A stretch of DNA of 64,000 bases. Origin: Seminavis robusta. Lineage: Eukaryota; Bacillariophyta; Bacillariophyceae; Naviculales; Naviculaceae. The position numbers and the translations under genes were made by a program. Shown piece after piece: positions 41,626 through 52,893 of this stretch; the first letter of the stretch is position 1; every line of letters starts with the position of its first letter. The DNA lies in contig CAICTM010000175.1 of assembly GCA_903772945.1 (NCBI GenBank), positions 35,644 to 99,643 on the forward strand, in the 5' to 3' direction. The notes under the pieces are model-generated. The model was not told where the DNA came from. It did no database searches and saw only the letters and a program-made list of their open reading frames with translations.

Positions 41626-41940
41626 CTGGTTTGTATCCAACCATCCAGCTTGAGAGCGGGGCTGATGTTAAATCTTCTGTGTTCCTTGTGCGGTGAAGCT
41701 GCTAATTTGTATCTGGAAGGATGATATTGCATCCTCTAACGCCAAAGTAACAAGCTTGTGTCGTGCTTACCCTGGCATCAGAGGGCCTTGTACATAACAC
41801 ATAGCAGCCCTTTTGGTTGCCAGCCATAAAGTAAGAGTGAAGCGGGGGCCACGGCCAAGCCAATGATACCTTGTCGGTCTCCAAAAAAGGGCCAGCCTCT
41901 GGCTAGCTAGCCAATTGTTTTGTTAGCACATACCGTACCA
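41626..41940. other. Spacer 3' of SGNH gene
   Basis: 315 bp, nothing recognised. Confidence 0.4.
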
Positions 41941-42312
41941 GGACCGTCCGACGGTTTTTCGCTCAGGCTTTAAAAACTGCCACGACTGACTCAAATCCTG
42001 GTTCTGGTTAAGAGGATGTAAGAGGATGCGAAGATTTAAAAGGATGCCTAAGAGGATGTTGAGTATTTAAGAGGATGTTTATTTAAGAGGATGTTCAGTC
42101 GTGATAAGAGGAAGTCCTATGGTGTTTCAATGAAGGCTTAAGAGGATGTTTCGAAGCTTAGAGAGGATGTTGTTAAGAGGATGTTTATTTAAGAGGATGT
42201 TTAAGGGGATGTTGAAGATTTAAGAGGATGTTAAGAGGATGTTTAAGAGGATGTTGTCAGTCGTGGCAAATTTGAGTTTTCTAAATCCTTATCGAAAACA
42301 GTCGGACGGTCC
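41941..42312. mobile_element. Foldback element with AAGAGGATG minisatellite core
   Basis: The ends GGACCGTCCGAC (41941) and GTCGGACGGTCC (ending 42312) are perfect inverted repeats, and imperfect similarity extends outward (TACCGTACCA / AGGTACTGTA) and inward (GGTTTTTCG / CGAAAAC). A second inverted pair, GCCACGACTGAC (about 41979) and GTCAGTCGTGGC (about 42257), nests inside. The core holds about 14 degenerate copies of TTAAGAGGATG. No ORF. Confidence 0.8.
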
Positions 42313-42662
42313 AGGTACTGTACCGTAGCTGGGAAGAAGGGTAGTTGCGATAAATATAAGGTTAAAGTTACAGTTTACTCTGCATTTTTGTATACAATTA
42401 TTTGTTAGTGCAACTACCTGTGAAAGTTGTTTTCCCTTCGCCGTAAAATAGAGCCAGGAGTCGAGTCTCTAGAGGTTCATCCCTAGCCAACTTCGCGGTT
42501 GGCGAAAGTACGAATCATCCGATTCGATTCAGCAAAGAGTTATTCGAAGGTGGTCAGTCACCTCGTGCTAGCTAGTAGGCTTATCATAGCTTAGCTGAGA
42601 AGTTGCAACACAATTGACTATCAATTGCATTTCATTGCAAGGCATGTACCCCAAACGGGAAG

Positions 42663-44722
42663 ATGAGATTAAGAACCATAAAGCATGCAAAGCCCCCGAC
42701 GTCAACTCTGCTGTTGTTGTTTGGTTTTGCCACAGTATGCTTTTTCACAGTGATGCGTGAATTGAGGAGTGAGAGGACAGCAGAGGAAGGTAGACGTGCT
42801 GCCGTTCACAACGTGAATCACACAGCATTGTCACCGAGCAACGAAGCAAGCAAAAAGGAATTAGCGAACCTCCGAATGCAACTTTCTGCGAGGAACAAGG
42901 AGCTGGAAGAACTAAAGACCAACATGGCAAACCTTCAAAAGAACCACAACATGAATGCAACAACTCAGGTATCCAAACCTGTTGCCGAATCCTTTTGCCA
43001 AAACACAGCCTTCGACAAGTGGCAAGCGTTGCAACAACCCATCCAAAGTGCAGTGTTTGACGCGCTGGCGTCATGTTGGTCGAAAGATGCTCCTCAAATC
43101 GACAAGAGCAATAACCATACCCAAGCAGCATTTCATCGGTTGACCAAGAAAATGTTCTCGGAACTCACGTTGTATCGGCTGAAGCAATCCATCAAAGTAC
43201 CCGCGAATCCACTGGTCATGGAAAAGGTACTGCAAGTGATACGAAACTGCATTTTCAACCCCCCGAACAATCCACCCCTGCAAATTGCTGTCTTTGGTGG
43301 TTCCGTGACGGCTGGATATGCATCCAATGACAATGACGTTGGATTGCCCTTTGGATCGCGAGAAACAATTAAAGGCTGTGCTAGGGCCCACAAACTTCAG
43401 TTGTTGCTGAATAAAATGTTGTCGGCACTGTTCCAAGGGAATTGTCCAAGTACAAAACTTTGCAGTGGGAGGAACGGATTCCGTCATCGGAAGCACACTG
43501 TTTGAATTTGATATGTGGAGTGGTAATGGTGGTGCCGGGCAAAACCTAAAAGGCAAGGATGTTGACATATTCATTTCCGCGTATAGTTCCAACGATGGAC
43601 AAGCACCGGCGGATGCAAAGGAGAGAGTCTATGAGAGTATGCAAACATTTCTCCATCTGGCTATGGACCAGCGCCCCTGCAGTGACCTGCCCCTCGTCAT
43701 TCAACTCCATGATGTTCCCTTGGAAAGCGTGTCTAGCTTGGGTGTGACCGTCAAAGAGTCTCTGTGGTTTCCCCGTCACATGGGAGAGATGGCAGCTTGG
43801 ACTGGTGGCAGTGTCATAGCCTTTCTATGCAGATGCGATCCGAGATTACGTACTCTCACACCCTCGAGACGACACTACTTTTTATCAATGGGCCCATCTA
43901 CACCCGGGTTTGAGCTTCCACACTGGCATAAGTTGGGTGTTGGCGTACAATCTACTCTCCGGTTTGTTGGATGGATGTAACGCCAAGGCAATGCCTCATC
44001 ATGCCGATCCTAGCCATGAGTAGGGTTTGTAAAACCTTTGCTGACATAGCAGCTCAAAGGCGATGACCTACACCACCAATGGAACGAAACATCACGCCAA
44101 AAGAAGGAACTGTGTCAACAAGGCAATCCCGATGGATTGGCTACCACTTGTGTCTACAAGTGGGTTGCTGCCAAACAGTCTGCCCGTACCAAAAGAGACG
44201 TGCACAAGGCAGTGTCCAGTGTAGCCACCAACATCCAAGGATGGGAGTCTTTTGGGTTCCCTATTAATAAACCTAGACGGACCTGGATGGCACTTCAAGA
44301 GAATGCGACATTTACGATCCAGCTGGATAATATTGAATCGGCTGTGAATCAACTGGTACTGTTGGTAAGAGACAAGAAATCCATTGTCGGTGGTGGTAAT
44401 AAACCGCATGATTGTCATGGCTAAACTTTTCATTCTTGAATCTTTTCTCGTGCAGTATTTGAGAAGCTATGGTCCAGATTGGGAGGGAACAAAACTGAGT
44501 GTCGTGGTGGAAGGGCGCGCCCCAAGCGCCGAGAGCTGGGAGCTGCTGCACGAGGCGTTGCTAAGTGGCTGGCACAACAGTGAGGCTAGTGTCAACTACG
44601 CCGAAAAGATCTACCTAAACAAAGAGATGGAGAAGGGAAGCGGCGTCAGAGCCACATTTTCTCTGGTGAGCGGGAAAGTGTTCCAAGTGAATGGGATTGC
44701 CTTGTGCAAACATCATGGGTAG
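42663..44722 (+). pseudogene. Decayed tandem paralogue of the SGNH-like gene
   Basis: Homologous to 39498-41625 over its whole length, including the intron (44365-44455) and last exon (44456-44722). The ATG, membrane helix, coiled coil and GGSVT block are intact. The reading frame then breaks: a net 16-base deletion near 43428 removes the segment before QNFAIS, a 2-base deletion lies near 43818, and frame loss and stops occur near 44020, including a GAG-to-TAG change at about 44046. Upstream parts are still about as similar to the intact copy as downstream parts, so decay is probably recent. The 3' part could still be transcribed. Confidence 0.85.
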
Positions 44723-45361
44723 TGGCTTGTATCCAGCTGTCCGTCCAGCTTGAGAGTGGGGGTGGGGTTAAATTTCCTTTGTTCTTTGTGCAGTGAAGCT
44801 GCTAATTCTAAAATATGCATGTTCTAAAGATAGTAACAAGCTTGTACGATGCTTACCCTGCAATCTCAAGGCATTGTACAATACATAACTCATACTAGTG
44901 CTCAAATAAATATACCATCCATGGACAGTTCATCACGTAGATGTTCAGCAGGCAGCTTGGATTCGTTGGGGCACGGCACTGGGAGTCTTGTGGAGGGGTT
45001 GGAAACAGGATGACCCATTGGTTGGAGGGTGGCATTCAGATGGGACAAGCTCCCAGCCAGGTCCTTCAGGTGAAGTTTGACAGAATTCATAGCGTGTGCT
45101 GCGGCGGGGCCGGGTACGAACTACGGCAGGGTTAATTAAAAGGGTTACCACGTGGAAGTAAAGAAGATCTTTCGCTGACACCTCTTTCGGCGCATGCCTC
45201 GAAACACGAGCTTCGTGGCCAGTGGCAACATTCAAACAGTCGGAAAGGAAAGGATTGAAATTCTAAAAAACCGAAGCCAAAAAGGATTGAACGAGGTTCT
45301 GTCGCCGAGATAGAGACAAGAGAAAGCAAAAGATCAGCTGCTGCAAGAAAATTGTTGAAAG
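44723..45361. other. Spacer upstream of thioredoxin-like gene
   Basis: 639 bp; no gene or notable repeat seen. Confidence 0.5.
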
Positions 45362-46345
45362 ATGTCTCTTCCTGGCCTCCTTGTTGTGGTGATGACAATA
45401 TTCCTCGCTGGATCATCCGATGGGTTTGTCATGACGAAATGGATGAACAACAATCCCAGTGCATGTAAAATTGGATACAGCAGCAAGCATGTTTCCTTTT
45501 CGGCTTCGGTAGTGGAATCCTCGTCGGGTCCCGATCAAGATTTGCTGCCTCCTTCCACCATGCGTGTCAAGGAAATTCAAGCCGAATTACAGACTCGTCA
45601 AGTTTCCTATGACGATTGTTTTGACAAGGAAAGTCTCGTCAAACGACTGCAAGACGCCCGAGAAGGGACCACCACAGCAACAACAACCACAACAATACCT
45701 ACTACTGATACTGATGACACTGATGAAATCATCCCGGAAGTCTTGGATTTAGGCGAAACACCGCAAGAATACGCCGCTCGCACCAATCAACCTCCCAGCG
45801 ATGGATCCACCATTGAAAACGACTTTGATGTGGCGGGCAATTTGGAGGAACTCCGATCCATGACGATCCGACAACTCCGTGAAGAATGCGGCAAACGCAA
45901 GATGCGGTGGGCGCACTTTGTGGAAAAGGAGGACATTGTACAGGCTCTGTTGGAAGCTCGGTCGAGTACCGTACGATACTCGGTTGCTGGCCACGTCCAA
46001 CCGGGGATTGTGGCCGAGTTGACGGACGAACAATTGACACAAGAACTCTCGGCACCCTCGGAAGCACCCTTGCTATTGGATATTTATGCCACATGGTGTG
46101 GACCCTGTCAAATGATGGCGCCCGCCTTGAAGGATGCGGCCTTTGAATTGGGCACGCGAGTGCGGGTGGCCAAATTGGATTCGGATCAGTATCCCGCCAT
46201 GGCACAACAGTTGCGAGCCGGTGGGTTGCCAACCGTATTGCTATTGAATGGTCCAGACGAGGAGTTGGAACGCATCGAAGGAGCCATGATGAAGGAACAA
46301 ATCTTGAATTTTGTGGCGCCTTACATTGATTATAGATTGCACTAG
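45362..46345 (+). CDS. Thioredoxin with N-terminal signal and two SAP-like repeats
   Basis: Encodes 327 residues, first ATG. A signal peptide (LLVVVMTIFLAGSS) ends at SDGF-VM; Phe at the cleavage point is what diatom plastid presequences require, so a plastid location is plausible though the ASAF-AP motif is loose. Two related helical modules (about 66-100, MRVKEIQAELQ..., and about 165-200, MTIRQLREEC...) resemble SAP/LEM-like helix-turn-helix motifs, joined by a Thr-rich linker. The C-terminal thioredoxin fold (from about 225) has active-site WCGPC (245-249) and cis-Pro GGLPT. Disulfide reductase activity is expected; the repeats may target it to DNA or a partner. This domain order is uncommon outside stramenopiles as far as I know. 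Confidence 0.85.
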   Translation: MSLPGLLVVVMTIFLAGSSDGFVMTKWMNNNPSACKIGYSSKHVSFSASVVESSSGPDQDLLPPSTMRVKEIQAELQTRQVSYDDCFDKESLVKRLQDAREGTTTATTTTTIPTTDTDDTDEIIPEVLDLGETPQEYAARTNQPPSDGSTIENDFDVAGNLEELRSMTIRQLREECGKRKMRWAHFVEKEDIVQALLEARSSTVRYSVAGHVQPGIVAELTDEQLTQELSAPSEAPLLLDIYATWCGPCQMMAPALKDAAFELGTRVRVAKLDSDQYPAMAQQLRAGGLPTVLLLNGPDEELERIEGAMMKEQILNFVAPYIDYRLH

Positions 46346-46453
46346 CTAGAAGAGCTATAGAACAGAACATGCAGTAGTACTGTACAAATAATACAATGCC
46401 GTTGTAACAAATACAATCTACTCTGAACTGAACTGATCATCTAGACTAGCTAG

Positions 46454-47215
46454 CTAGTGCTTATCCTCTTCCTCTGCATCACCACTACTACCAGTAATCT
46501 CCTTCATGAAATCATCCGCATGATAGTATGCATCCAAATCCAAAATACTGGCACCACCAAAGAAATCAATCAACCAGATATCCTTCAACACGAGCTTGGC
46601 AACAACCCAATCGTGGTCTTGGGGCCATTGTTCCATACTCGAATGCCGCTGGAAAATCGATTGCAGGGCCCATTCCTTTTCTGCCGGGACTGTAACTTCT
46701 TCCAGTGTTCCGGTCAATGTCAACCGGGCACAAACGGGATTTTCCGGATCTCCGTATTTCAACCCAATTTGACAGGCCTTGCGTTTCATGACACCCGCGG
46801 ACGAAGTCGATAAACAGACCGAGGAAATGGAAGCTTCCGAGAGTGTCAAGGAAGCATGGTTATTGACCAAACTGTCCTTGAAGGATTGATCGAGGTGGGT
46901 GCCATAAAAGTAGGGAGTGCCGGTGGAATTTTGACAGGTGCCATCCACAAAGGAGTAGACATTGCCAAAGGGAATCGATAAACGATCTCCTTCGCTACTT
47001 GTGAGACGAGACGAAATCGTCGACAGCACTCCCCAATTCAACGAATGGACCATCCATCGAGCCGTCAATTCCTTGTGGCGTAAATCGGGCAGCGGGGCTA
47101 TCTCACAGGGACAAGCCACAATATCCTCAATGTCGGCAGCGGACACGACGGCAAGGAGCAGAGCTGACAGTACTAGCAGTACGGGCTTGATCATGTTGCC
47201 GTTCATGTATGACAT
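46454..47215 (-). CDS. CREG-like secreted flavin-reductase-fold protein
   Basis: 253 residues if started at ATG 47215; ATGs at 47206 and 47194 are equally possible, and the long upstream frame to 47476 is probably untranslated. The signal peptide is MIKPVLLVLSALLLAVVSA. The split-barrel (PNPOx-like) fold of the CREG family runs over about 40-230: ARWMVHSLNWGVLSTIS, PFGNVYSFVDG, GTPYFYGTHLD, RLTLTGTLEEV and WLIDFFGGA are close to animal and fungal CREG. CREG proteins are secreted or endolysosomal glycoproteins; flavin-binding residues are often lost in the family. An acidic tail follows. The gene is convergent with the thioredoxin gene. Confidence 0.88.
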   Translation of the reverse strand: MSYMNGNMIKPVLLVLSALLLAVVSAADIEDIVACPCEIAPLPDLRHKELTARWMVHSLNWGVLSTISSRLTSSEGDRLSIPFGNVYSFVDGTCQNSTGTPYFYGTHLDQSFKDSLVNNHASLTLSEASISSVCLSTSSAGVMKRKACQIGLKYGDPENPVCARLTLTGTLEEVTVPAEKEWALQSIFQRHSSMEQWPQDHDWVVAKLVLKDIWLIDFFGGASILDLDAYYHADDFMKEITGSSGDAEEEDKH

Positions 47216-47805
47216 GTATGTTTTCTCTTTGTCGTCTTGTGCAAAGTCGCGTCGTGTCGTGGTGGGTGTCGTCGACATGTCGCGTCCAAGAAGAGCCAGA
47301 ATCCGTGATTGAGGTTGGTTTTCAATCACGGAACCAAATTTTCCTCGTTTTGCCACCACGCTCTCCGTCAAACGCAGCCGATGCAACACGAAACCGATGC
47401 AAGTCTTCTTCCAACCCATGATTGAATGAGCATTGCACTGCCTAGAGCCACTATGATGTGCCTCCATGGCTCTCATGTTCCTGCTAACACCATGAGCTCA
47501 TGTCATTGGGATGATTGTGGCGCTCTTGAGATCTACTCATAGTCTGTCCCCTTCCCCGTCATTTCTCTGACTGTTCTGGTTCATTCCTTTCCTCCTTCGG
47601 TTGGTTTGCTCTCCTGGCTGCTCGGCTCCAGCTCTGGCCCACATCAATCTCCCCATAGTTTCCTCTAACTGCATAGTAACCTTCATCTTATTGAATGATT
47701 GGATTCATCCCGATGAAAGACTAGTATGAAATTACTTTCCCCTAGGATATTTACTTTTCAATCACTCACACATACATGTATACACACATTGCTACCAATA
47801 AATAG
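47216..47805. other. Spacer, CREG-like gene to amine oxidase 3' end
   Basis: 590 bp. The first 260 bp are open in the CREG frame but lack protein-like features. Confidence 0.4.
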
Positions 47806-50562
47806 CTAAGCACCAGAGAAAGTATGTTCCGTGGGGAAGGAAGCTGGAATGCACTGCTCCACAACTGGCAAATCTTCCCGGCGATTGTCACCGGGTATTT
47901 CCGCCTCGTTCATTCGGAGATAGTGAGGAAGATCCATGGCAGGGTTTTCGTCAAAGAAATTCCATGGAGCAATTGTAAAGCCCGTCTTGACCGCATTTGT
48001 CATGGGCATGTTCTCTACAGTATTGTTGGTGCATAAGAAGACGGACGAAAGATTGGTGAGACAGCCAAAGCAACGCCAGTCATGACATTGGCTCTGTGAC
48101 CTGCAAGCAATCTCCCTTCATGACAGACTCAACTCACCAGAAATGGGTAGATGAAGAAACGCCAACGAAACCCAGGCTACCAAATCCTCCTGGACAATGC
48201 TTTCGCCGTCTACAAAATTCTCAAAGGAACCAAGCGGGTCGGCCAATCGATTCATGTCGTAGGCACCTGAGCAAGTTTGTTCATTGTCTTTGTACTGAGT
48301 TACTGCCAGCATTTGCTTGGCATAGCTAAACGCTGGCATGGTTTGACTTCCCAAAGGATACAAGGAACTTGGAGTGGATCCCAAGACCAGGCGGTAGGCT
48401 CGGGTGTTGCCCCATTTATTCTTCTTGGTGGAATCCCCAAAAATCCACTCCTTGGGCGCGAAGGGGTCCTTGTTCATGATGGCATCATCCTCGGTTTGAA
48501 CCGTATTGTACTCCACCCATCGCATGGTATCAAACAAAAGGTACTCGGGTTTCTCGGTCAGTGGTGGGTCTGGATTTCCGGAATTGACCGCGTCCAACGT
48601 GCTGCCCGTCTTGTACGAGACAGTCTCAAAGCTATTCGTCTCACTGACAACATCAAGATCCACCTTGAAACCGAAGGTGTGGTCGTGGAGCGAACCGCCA
48701 CTGTATGTCTGTAAACGATACGAGAACGGGTCTTTTTCATTCCATTCTCTGTCAGGCAACCGATTGATTGAAGCGTCATGGAAAAGCAAAAAGCACAGAA
48801 TGAGATACCTCTTGCAGAACCAGGCCAAGACCTTCCAACAACACACTTACTGCGGCATGTAATAAGTCTGAATGTATCCAGATGATGCCACTTCCACATG
48901 GAGTTCTCCATCCAACTTGAATTTATACGTCACAATGTAATCATAGTTGCCATTGGGCATGGCAAAACGAACATGGAGTTCTGTATTGGGCAGACCACTG
49001 ACAAATGGACCCGCACGACGCCAAAGAACGTCTCCCGTGGCCACTTCAAATACGCAAACCGCTCCGTGGGCAGTGACGGGACCGCGCAGAGCCTGAAACC
49101 AGTAGTTGGTCAAGTAGGTCGCATAGTCCGGACAATCAACCCCGCGCATGAGTTCCCGATACTTTCCATTGCCAAAGTTGGAATCCAAATAGTTCAGATT
49201 TCCAACTGCTGGGTCGTTGGAAGTGTAGAGCAGTCCAATCTCGTTGAGCGCGACTTCATAGGCAATTCGTTCTCCTTGGAACATGATGTTTTTGAAGTTG
49301 GGACCGGCACGAAAGTCATACCCGGCATGGAAACTCCATCCCATCCAGTTCACGGTGCGGCCATCAATGGTATATCGTGCCCCTTCGGGCATGTAAAGTT
49401 GAGGACCAGGCTTGTCCGCCATGGGTCGGTCTTTACCAGGTCGCTTTTGTGGGAAGGAAGATTGTTGAATCTCCTGAAAATGCTCTTCAGGAATGACAAT
49501 CTTGTCCAGTTCATCAGTCATGTAGGCATCAACCAGTTCATCTCGCGTATAGGGCCCTTGTCGATTGTACCAAAATTTGTCGGCTGTCCACATGCCGGGA
49601 TCGACATCGGTGTTGTTGATTGTAAAGACCAAGGGAACAGGGTTGAGCTTCTTTCCATCCCAAGTTCCGTGCACATCCATCATTACACGGACTTGTGTGT
49701 ACCTTTCTTCCGGCAGGAGTCCGGGTGGTGCTCCCTCATGATCGGAGAGACCATTGAATAGATGCGTCTTGTTTGCAAAGGATTCCGAGGTAATGATTTG
49801 GAAGTCTTCTTCTGTCAGAATCATGTGAACCATGAGTTTGAGGCACCACGCCTCGTTGATTTCTCGAGGTCGCGTGTTCCAGATATGTTCCGAGAGCTTT
49901 TCCACGATCATCTCGTTGGAATCGGCCGAGAGAGGGCCTACCTTGTACTCTACAAACTTGGGTTGCGCCAAGGCACCAAAATTGACATTGACACGTGCAT
50001 AGCGTCCTGGCATTGGAGCATCATCATTTCCAAACAAGAATGCGGTTGCCTCTTGTTTGATGGGTGGAATGAGCTCCATGCGAGCAATGTAGTTGGTTTG
50101 AATGCCACCCCAAATGGGTCCAGGACTCGGAATGGCAGTGGTGGCCAAACTCTGTCCATAAAACAACTGACCAATGGCCATCACATCTGGAAGGGGCAGT
50201 GGCTGCAGGGTAAGGGTAATGTTGTCGTCATCTGCTTCATTGCTGAAATCATACAACATCATGGCTTCCATGACTTGTTGCATTTCTCCAGCTGTGGGAG
50301 GGTCAAAAATGCTATTTCCTCCCCCCTCCTCGGTCGTTGCGGTTGGGTCATGGACGGGACAAACCTTGTGTTCATTGGATTCTTCTTCTTTGTCGTCATC
50401 AAAAGCAGGGGGGCTCAAGTCTTCTCCTTCCAGCTTGCGTCGCAAAAACAATGAATCATCTCCGTCATTGGCGCTGCCGGATACCAATGCCGCTGATAAC
50501 AACAGCAGCACCGCTGCCAACCAGACGACAGAACCTGTACAACAACAAGCCACCAACTTCAT
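47806..50562 (-). CDS. Copper amine oxidase (primary-amine oxidase), secreted
   Basis: Three exons on minus: 50562-48851, 48700-48138 and 48014-47806. The GT-AG introns are 150 and 123 bp, and all joins keep frame to give 827 residues. The signal peptide is VVWLAAVLLLLSAALVSG. The catalytic region has YLDSNFG (the active-site Asp motif) and NYDY, whose first Tyr is the topaquinone precursor. Copper ligands are HDH just after the first intron (LHDHTFGF) and a third His in FLHLP; the end NFFDENPAMD is the family's closing motif. It oxidises primary amines to aldehydes with release of ammonia and hydrogen peroxide. An extracellular form could release ammonium from amines; that role is inference. 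Confidence 0.95.
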
Positions 50563-50954
50563 TTTGAATCAAAAATGAGACCTTGGCATGAGTAGTGTTT
50601 GAAGGGTTTGTGGTGCTAGACCTCTAAGCGGGTTCTCTGTTGAGCTGTTGCATTTGGATGGTACGGTAGCGTCTGCGGGGCATGGAACATGGAACATCGA
50701 TCCTTTCTTGGTATCAAATTTTTATTGACCAAATAATGACCGGTACCGTACAAAATGTCCTTTTCCAATGACCTCCGTGGGAGCTCCACAGCTCCACAGC
50801 AACTCTTGCCCATACTGCAAACTAACTTTCGCGTTTTAAAATCATATAAAAGAAACAGGAAAGCAACTCCAAAAAAGCGGCTGCCACTGACTGCAATTCT
50901 CAGCAACAAAACAGCTCCATCCAAACCAACACTGACAAGTTCGGTCCATGCATC
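50563..50954. other. Divergent spacer, amine oxidase / SGNH-like gene
   Basis: 392 bp shared 5' region; no feature recognised. Confidence 0.4.
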
Positions 50955-52685
50955 ATGGCTCGTAGCATACACAGGAAGAACAAGCTCAAAAAAGCGCTGA
51001 TCGGCACCGTAAAACGGGCGCAGGATGGAAGACGGGAGGAGGATGGCAACAGTGCCTCCTCCTGGTGGAGATATGCAACCAGAAACCAAAGTAACAATAT
51101 CAGTCCTTGCGACGTACGTGTTTGGACTCGTCGGTGTGGCAGAGTAATGTTGGTGGCACTCGTGGGAATTTGTCCTTTCTATTGGGACATGCTGTGGAAG
51201 TCGACACGAACGTTACAACAAAGCTTGATGATGACCACCACATTACAACAAACCTTGATGATGACGGCAAAAGCAGCTGACAAGGTTGGAGGCATCCAAA
51301 TTGAATTGGATTCCAACGCCACGCTGTTTAAAGACTTGATATCAATCCAACATTTCCCTCAAAGCGCTCAAATTGTTGTGGAACTGCGGAATGGAGCCAA
51401 GTGTCCACGGCCCTATCTCATGGCGAGGCTTTCGGGACCAGCCTTGATCCTGCTCCAAAATTGGACCTGGAGCGACAACCAAAAAACGGGTCCAGGGACA
51501 ACCATGGCAGCTACCTATCAAACACCTATTGGAGGAGAGTACTTCCTAGAAGTCGCAGCCTTATTCTGTCACGATGCATTCTATGACATGGTGGATCTAA
51601 ACAATATTGCCAAGCTGCCTCGGAATCAAGACTGGCTCAAAGATGACAACAAAACGGCAGACGGCATGGCCAATGTACTTGCAATCAACTTTACTGGAAC
51701 CTGTATGGAAAACCCATTCCGGCGTCGATTAACAGCACCCAAGGCATCCATTTGGGTCACTCCTGAAATGGCAAAACGAACTCGACAACAGTTCCAAAGC
51801 CAACAGTGGGCAGGATATTGGCATAACCACAAGTCCCTGCCATCTTCCATTAGCAGCAATGACACCACTACGACACTGCATCCACCAGTCTATTTGCGAC
51901 ATCAACCCTTTGAGTGTTACTGGTCACTCATGACTGGCAAGGCACAGGCAGACCATTGCTTCGTAGCTGACAACAGAAATCAATTCAATCCCTATGAATT
52001 TCGCTGGACCAAGGTGCCCACCGACAGCAACAATAGAAACAGCAATCCACTGCTACCAGCCACTACAACAACCACAAAGGATTTATCACTATCATTATTG
52101 AAACAATCAGCCCCCCAAATTGTGTGCTTTGTCGGATTCAGTCACTCAAAAGAGTTGATGGAAGCTGGAGAACGACTTGGAATAAACCCCAACACAACCA
52201 ATATAGAATTGAAATGGGTCCAAGCCAAATTTCCGAACGACTTTAAAGCCAAAGATGTCATCCAATCGCAATGCACCCATCTCATTGTTGCCATTGGACA
52301 GTGGCCTGCAAGTTGTTACTATCATGGCAAACCAACTCTATTGGATGAATACTATCCTCAAATGCAAGGTGTCTTCCAACAGTTGGTTGACGCTGGTATT
52401 AGCACAAGTAAAGTGTTTGCCCGCCCCATACACTACAATGGACCAAGTGGACAAATCAGTGGAGCATGTCCTCCCAGGGACTGGAGGAGCCCCATGGTAT
52501 TGGATGCCTACAATGGCATTGTTCAGAGAGTGTGTTTGGAGTACAATGTGACCTATCTGGTGGATCACTTCGTACATACACCTATATGGGACAGCAATCC
52601 AGATTGGACACATCTCTTGCCGAGAACGTCGGAGGCCAATGTGTTTTACCTGATTGCTGCTGCAATGGGAATGGGGAATCATTAA
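50955..52685 (+). CDS. Type II membrane protein with PC-esterase/SGNH-like domain
   Basis: Encodes 576 residues, single exon, first ATG. A basic N-terminus precedes a hydrophobic segment at about residues 63-80 (VMLVALVGICPFYW). The middle contains N-glycosylation sites and a Trp/Cys-containing beta-rich part (about 105-255). The C-terminal half has FVGFSHSKEL (about 396, GDSL-like block with Ser), a Gly/Trp block AIGQWPAS (about 450) and DWTHLL (about 553), the Asp-His pair of SGNH/PC-esterases. Relatives in plants and animals (TBL, NXPE, CASD1) O-acetylate or deacetylate glycans in the Golgi. Assignment to acetyl transfer is inference; the family call is moderate. Confidence 0.65.
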   Translation: MARSIHRKNKLKKALIGTVKRAQDGRREEDGNSASSWWRYATRNQSNNISPCDVRVWTRRCGRVMLVALVGICPFYWDMLWKSTRTLQQSLMMTTTLQQTLMMTAKAADKVGGIQIELDSNATLFKDLISIQHFPQSAQIVVELRNGAKCPRPYLMARLSGPALILLQNWTWSDNQKTGPGTTMAATYQTPIGGEYFLEVAALFCHDAFYDMVDLNNIAKLPRNQDWLKDDNKTADGMANVLAINFTGTCMENPFRRRLTAPKASIWVTPEMAKRTRQQFQSQQWAGYWHNHKSLPSSISSNDTTTTLHPPVYLRHQPFECYWSLMTGKAQADHCFVADNRNQFNPYEFRWTKVPTDSNNRNSNPLLPATTTTTKDLSLSLLKQSAPQIVCFVGFSHSKELMEAGERLGINPNTTNIELKWVQAKFPNDFKAKDVIQSQCTHLIVAIGQWPASCYYHGKPTLLDEYYPQMQGVFQQLVDAGISTSKVFARPIHYNGPSGQISGACPPRDWRSPMVLDAYNGIVQRVCLEYNVTYLVDHFVHTPIWDSNPDWTHLLPRTSEANVFYLIAAAMGMGNH

Positions 52686-52893
52686 CTATTGTGCATAGAT
52701 TGGACTGGAGGACTGTAAAATAATTATGATGCACAGAAGCATGGCTACCGATAGCACTCCTTCGATGAGTTCCGTTTGTAGTCCCCTTTAATGAGACGTC
52801 TTCTTGTCATCTTTATTTCCGGAAGCAATGGAGGACAGTTTCGCTTGGTGTTGTTTCCTCTGCTCCTTGATGTGCATCCGTATATTCTTGTTG

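Noticed and set aside
46454-47476. 340-residue version of the CREG-like protein
   Set aside because: The first 87 residues have no protein-like features and would bury the signal peptide.
49762-50454. 230-codon plus frame opposite the amine oxidase
   Set aside because: Shadow of the first amine oxidase exon, whose family motifs are unambiguous.
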